31,595 nt of DNA. It comes from an uncultured Azohydromonas sp. Lineage in GTDB: Bacteria; Pseudomonadota; Gammaproteobacteria; Burkholderiales; Burkholderiaceae_C. A program made the position numbers and the translations under genes. The stretch is taken from the NCBI RefSeq assembly GCF_937926365.1, contig NZ_CALAOH010000098.1, forward strand, positions 1-31,595. The letters run 5' to 3'. Shown piece after piece: positions 30,979 through 31,595 of the stretch (position 1 is the first letter of the stretch; every line of letters begins with the position of its first letter). Below the pieces are notes generated by a model, which saw nothing but the letters and a program-made list of their open reading frames with translations, was not told the origin of the DNA and did no database searches.

Positions 30979-31015
30979 AACGGTTTTCTACCGGGGGAGG
31001 AAACGGTTTTCTACC
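30979..31015. promoter_or_regulatory. Twin operator repeat ahead of the AlpA-like gene
   Basis: AACGGTTTTCTACC occurs at 30979-30992 and again at 31002-31015, 23 bp apart, about two helix turns. The first copy is part of an imperfect palindrome TAGAACGGTTTTCTA. They lie between the AlpA-like gene and the gene at 31011-31541, where a repressor or AlpA itself could bind. Confidence 0.65.
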
Positions 31016-31541
31016 TCCCCCTGTTTACTGACGCGGATACAGGCGAAATCGGGCCAATGGTTGCGCTGCTGGCGCCTGTCCGCAGTTCGTAGGCTTGGGT
31101 TTCGCCCTCTACCCAAACCCATACAGGAGTGCCTGGGGGAGTTAATGCGGATGGAGAGGCACAAATCATCATCGCCCCGCCTGGTAGTGCCGAAGTCATT
31201 CCCATCGGCAGCTTCTTTCTTGCCCGTCTACAGGCAGAGCGAACGCCTGCCGCATCGTGTAAAGCTGGCCACTGCTGCACTGCCCAGTCCATCGCTTGAT
31301 AGCGTTTTTCTTTGTGTACGTCTTCGCGCCAAAACAGTGCGAGAAACACCCCAATGTCTCGGGCGATCTTTGAAGGACGGCCGCCCTTAGGCACGGCCAC
31401 CCAGCCCTTTGGTACTTGAAATTCCACAGCATCCCCATGCTGCCCCGATAAAAGGAAGCGGCGCCAGCCAGGCGGGGAACCCGGTTTTCCCCCCGTCGGG
31501 GTAGGCGCGGCAGGGTGTGATGGTAGGGACTGGATAGGCAA
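31011..31541 (-). CDS. Hypothetical protein of the mobile element
   Basis: 176 residues if begun at TTG 31541; an in-frame stop lies 31 bp further upstream, so little more can be added, and no ATG is near. The first 30 residues are Pro-rich. A well-formed core reads GDAVEFQVPKGWVAVPKGGRPSKIARDIGVFLALFWREDVHKEKRYQAMDWAVQQWPALHDAAGVRSACRRARKKL, which looks like a small helical DNA-binding or scaffolding domain. The C-terminus has paired beta strands (VWVWVEGETQAYEL). I do not recognise the family. Its stop overlaps the second operator repeat, so the terminator and promoter regions of the two genes are interleaved. Confidence 0.55.
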   Translation of the reverse strand: MPIQSLPSHPAAPTPTGGKPGSPPGWRRFLLSGQHGDAVEFQVPKGWVAVPKGGRPSKIARDIGVFLALFWREDVHKEKRYQAMDWAVQQWPALHDAAGVRSACRRARKKLPMGMTSALPGGAMMICASPSALTPPGTPVWVWVEGETQAYELRTGASSATIGPISPVSASVNRGR

Positions 31542-31595
31542 GGCGCTGTTCGCGTTATCTGTGGACGGCGCCTAAACTTTGCTTGTCCTCATAGC

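Larger units (their letters stand above)
22257..31595 (-). mobile_element. Partial integrative element or phage-satellite-like island
   Basis: From about 22.3 kb to the right edge all genes run leftward and belong to mobile DNA: AlpA-like regulator, BRO-N protein, coupled small ORFs, a PriCT/Toprim/DUF927 primase-helicase, a toxin-antitoxin pair and a serine recombinase, with many repeats. The AlpA, small ORFs, primase order is the replication/control block of P4-like satellites and related islands. No tyrosine integrase, capsid or packaging gene is visible, and no att repeat could be identified, so the limits are uncertain; the left limit may be anywhere from 21513 to 22257. Confidence 0.65.

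Overview
The window is GC-rich betaproteobacterial chromosome. Gene content and protein style point to the Burkholderiales, most likely the Comamonadaceae: short FeoB with a small Cys-rich partner, a PEP-CTERM HAF-repeat protein, a TRAP binding protein, a DUF808/YedI protein, a GC-biased third codon position, and a CGTCATTCCCGCG-type intergenic palindrome. The species cannot be fixed from sequence alone. No rRNA, tRNA or CRISPR array was found.

Bases 1-2210 are housekeeping: the start of mmsA (leftward, cut by the window edge), a divergent LysR regulator, and nadC followed by two tandem intrinsic terminators. Bases 2275-9564 form a rightward locus with a candidate Fur box at each of its two promoter regions. 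It encodes a di-heme MauG/cytochrome c peroxidase-like lipoprotein, a coiled-coil outer-membrane porin, a periplasmic FMN-binding protein with a flavinylation motif, an ApbE flavin transferase, a four-helix His-rich membrane protein, FeoA, FeoB and a small Cys-rich membrane protein. I read this as an extracytoplasmic redox chain that may reduce Fe(III) and hand Fe(II) to FeoB. A 154-bp inverted-repeat (MITE/REP-like) element sits inside it.

Bases 9568-20462 are mostly leftward. They hold a PEP-CTERM HAF protein; a LacI-controlled sugar-acid operon (TIM-barrel isomerase, KDG-type kinase, 2-hydroxyacid dehydrogenase, AroE-like dehydrogenase, TRAP binding protein) with three copies of the palindrome GAAACCGGTTTC; and a tightly overlapping acyl-CoA operon (acyl-CoA dehydrogenase, SDR, APH-like phosphotransferase, DUF6285-like protein). 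A small charged protein gene and, divergently, a YedI/DUF808 membrane protein gene follow.

From about 21.9-22.3 kb to the right edge the DNA changes character and looks like a partial integrated mobile element or phage satellite. All its genes run leftward: an unknown protein, AlpA-like regulator, BRO-N protein, several small coupled ORFs, a 1019-residue PriCT/Toprim/DUF927 primase-helicase, a HigB/HigA-type toxin-antitoxin pair and a serine recombinase. An unusual non-coding repeat of about 220 bp occurs as a tandem array (22505-23260) beyond the recombinase, and as single degenerate copies behind the antitoxin gene and behind the primase gene, so it separates the gene modules. Next to the array is a cluster of six 9-bp CGGGGACAG motifs in both orientations, a candidate origin or protein-binding site. 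No tyrosine integrase or attachment site is visible; the element runs off the right edge.
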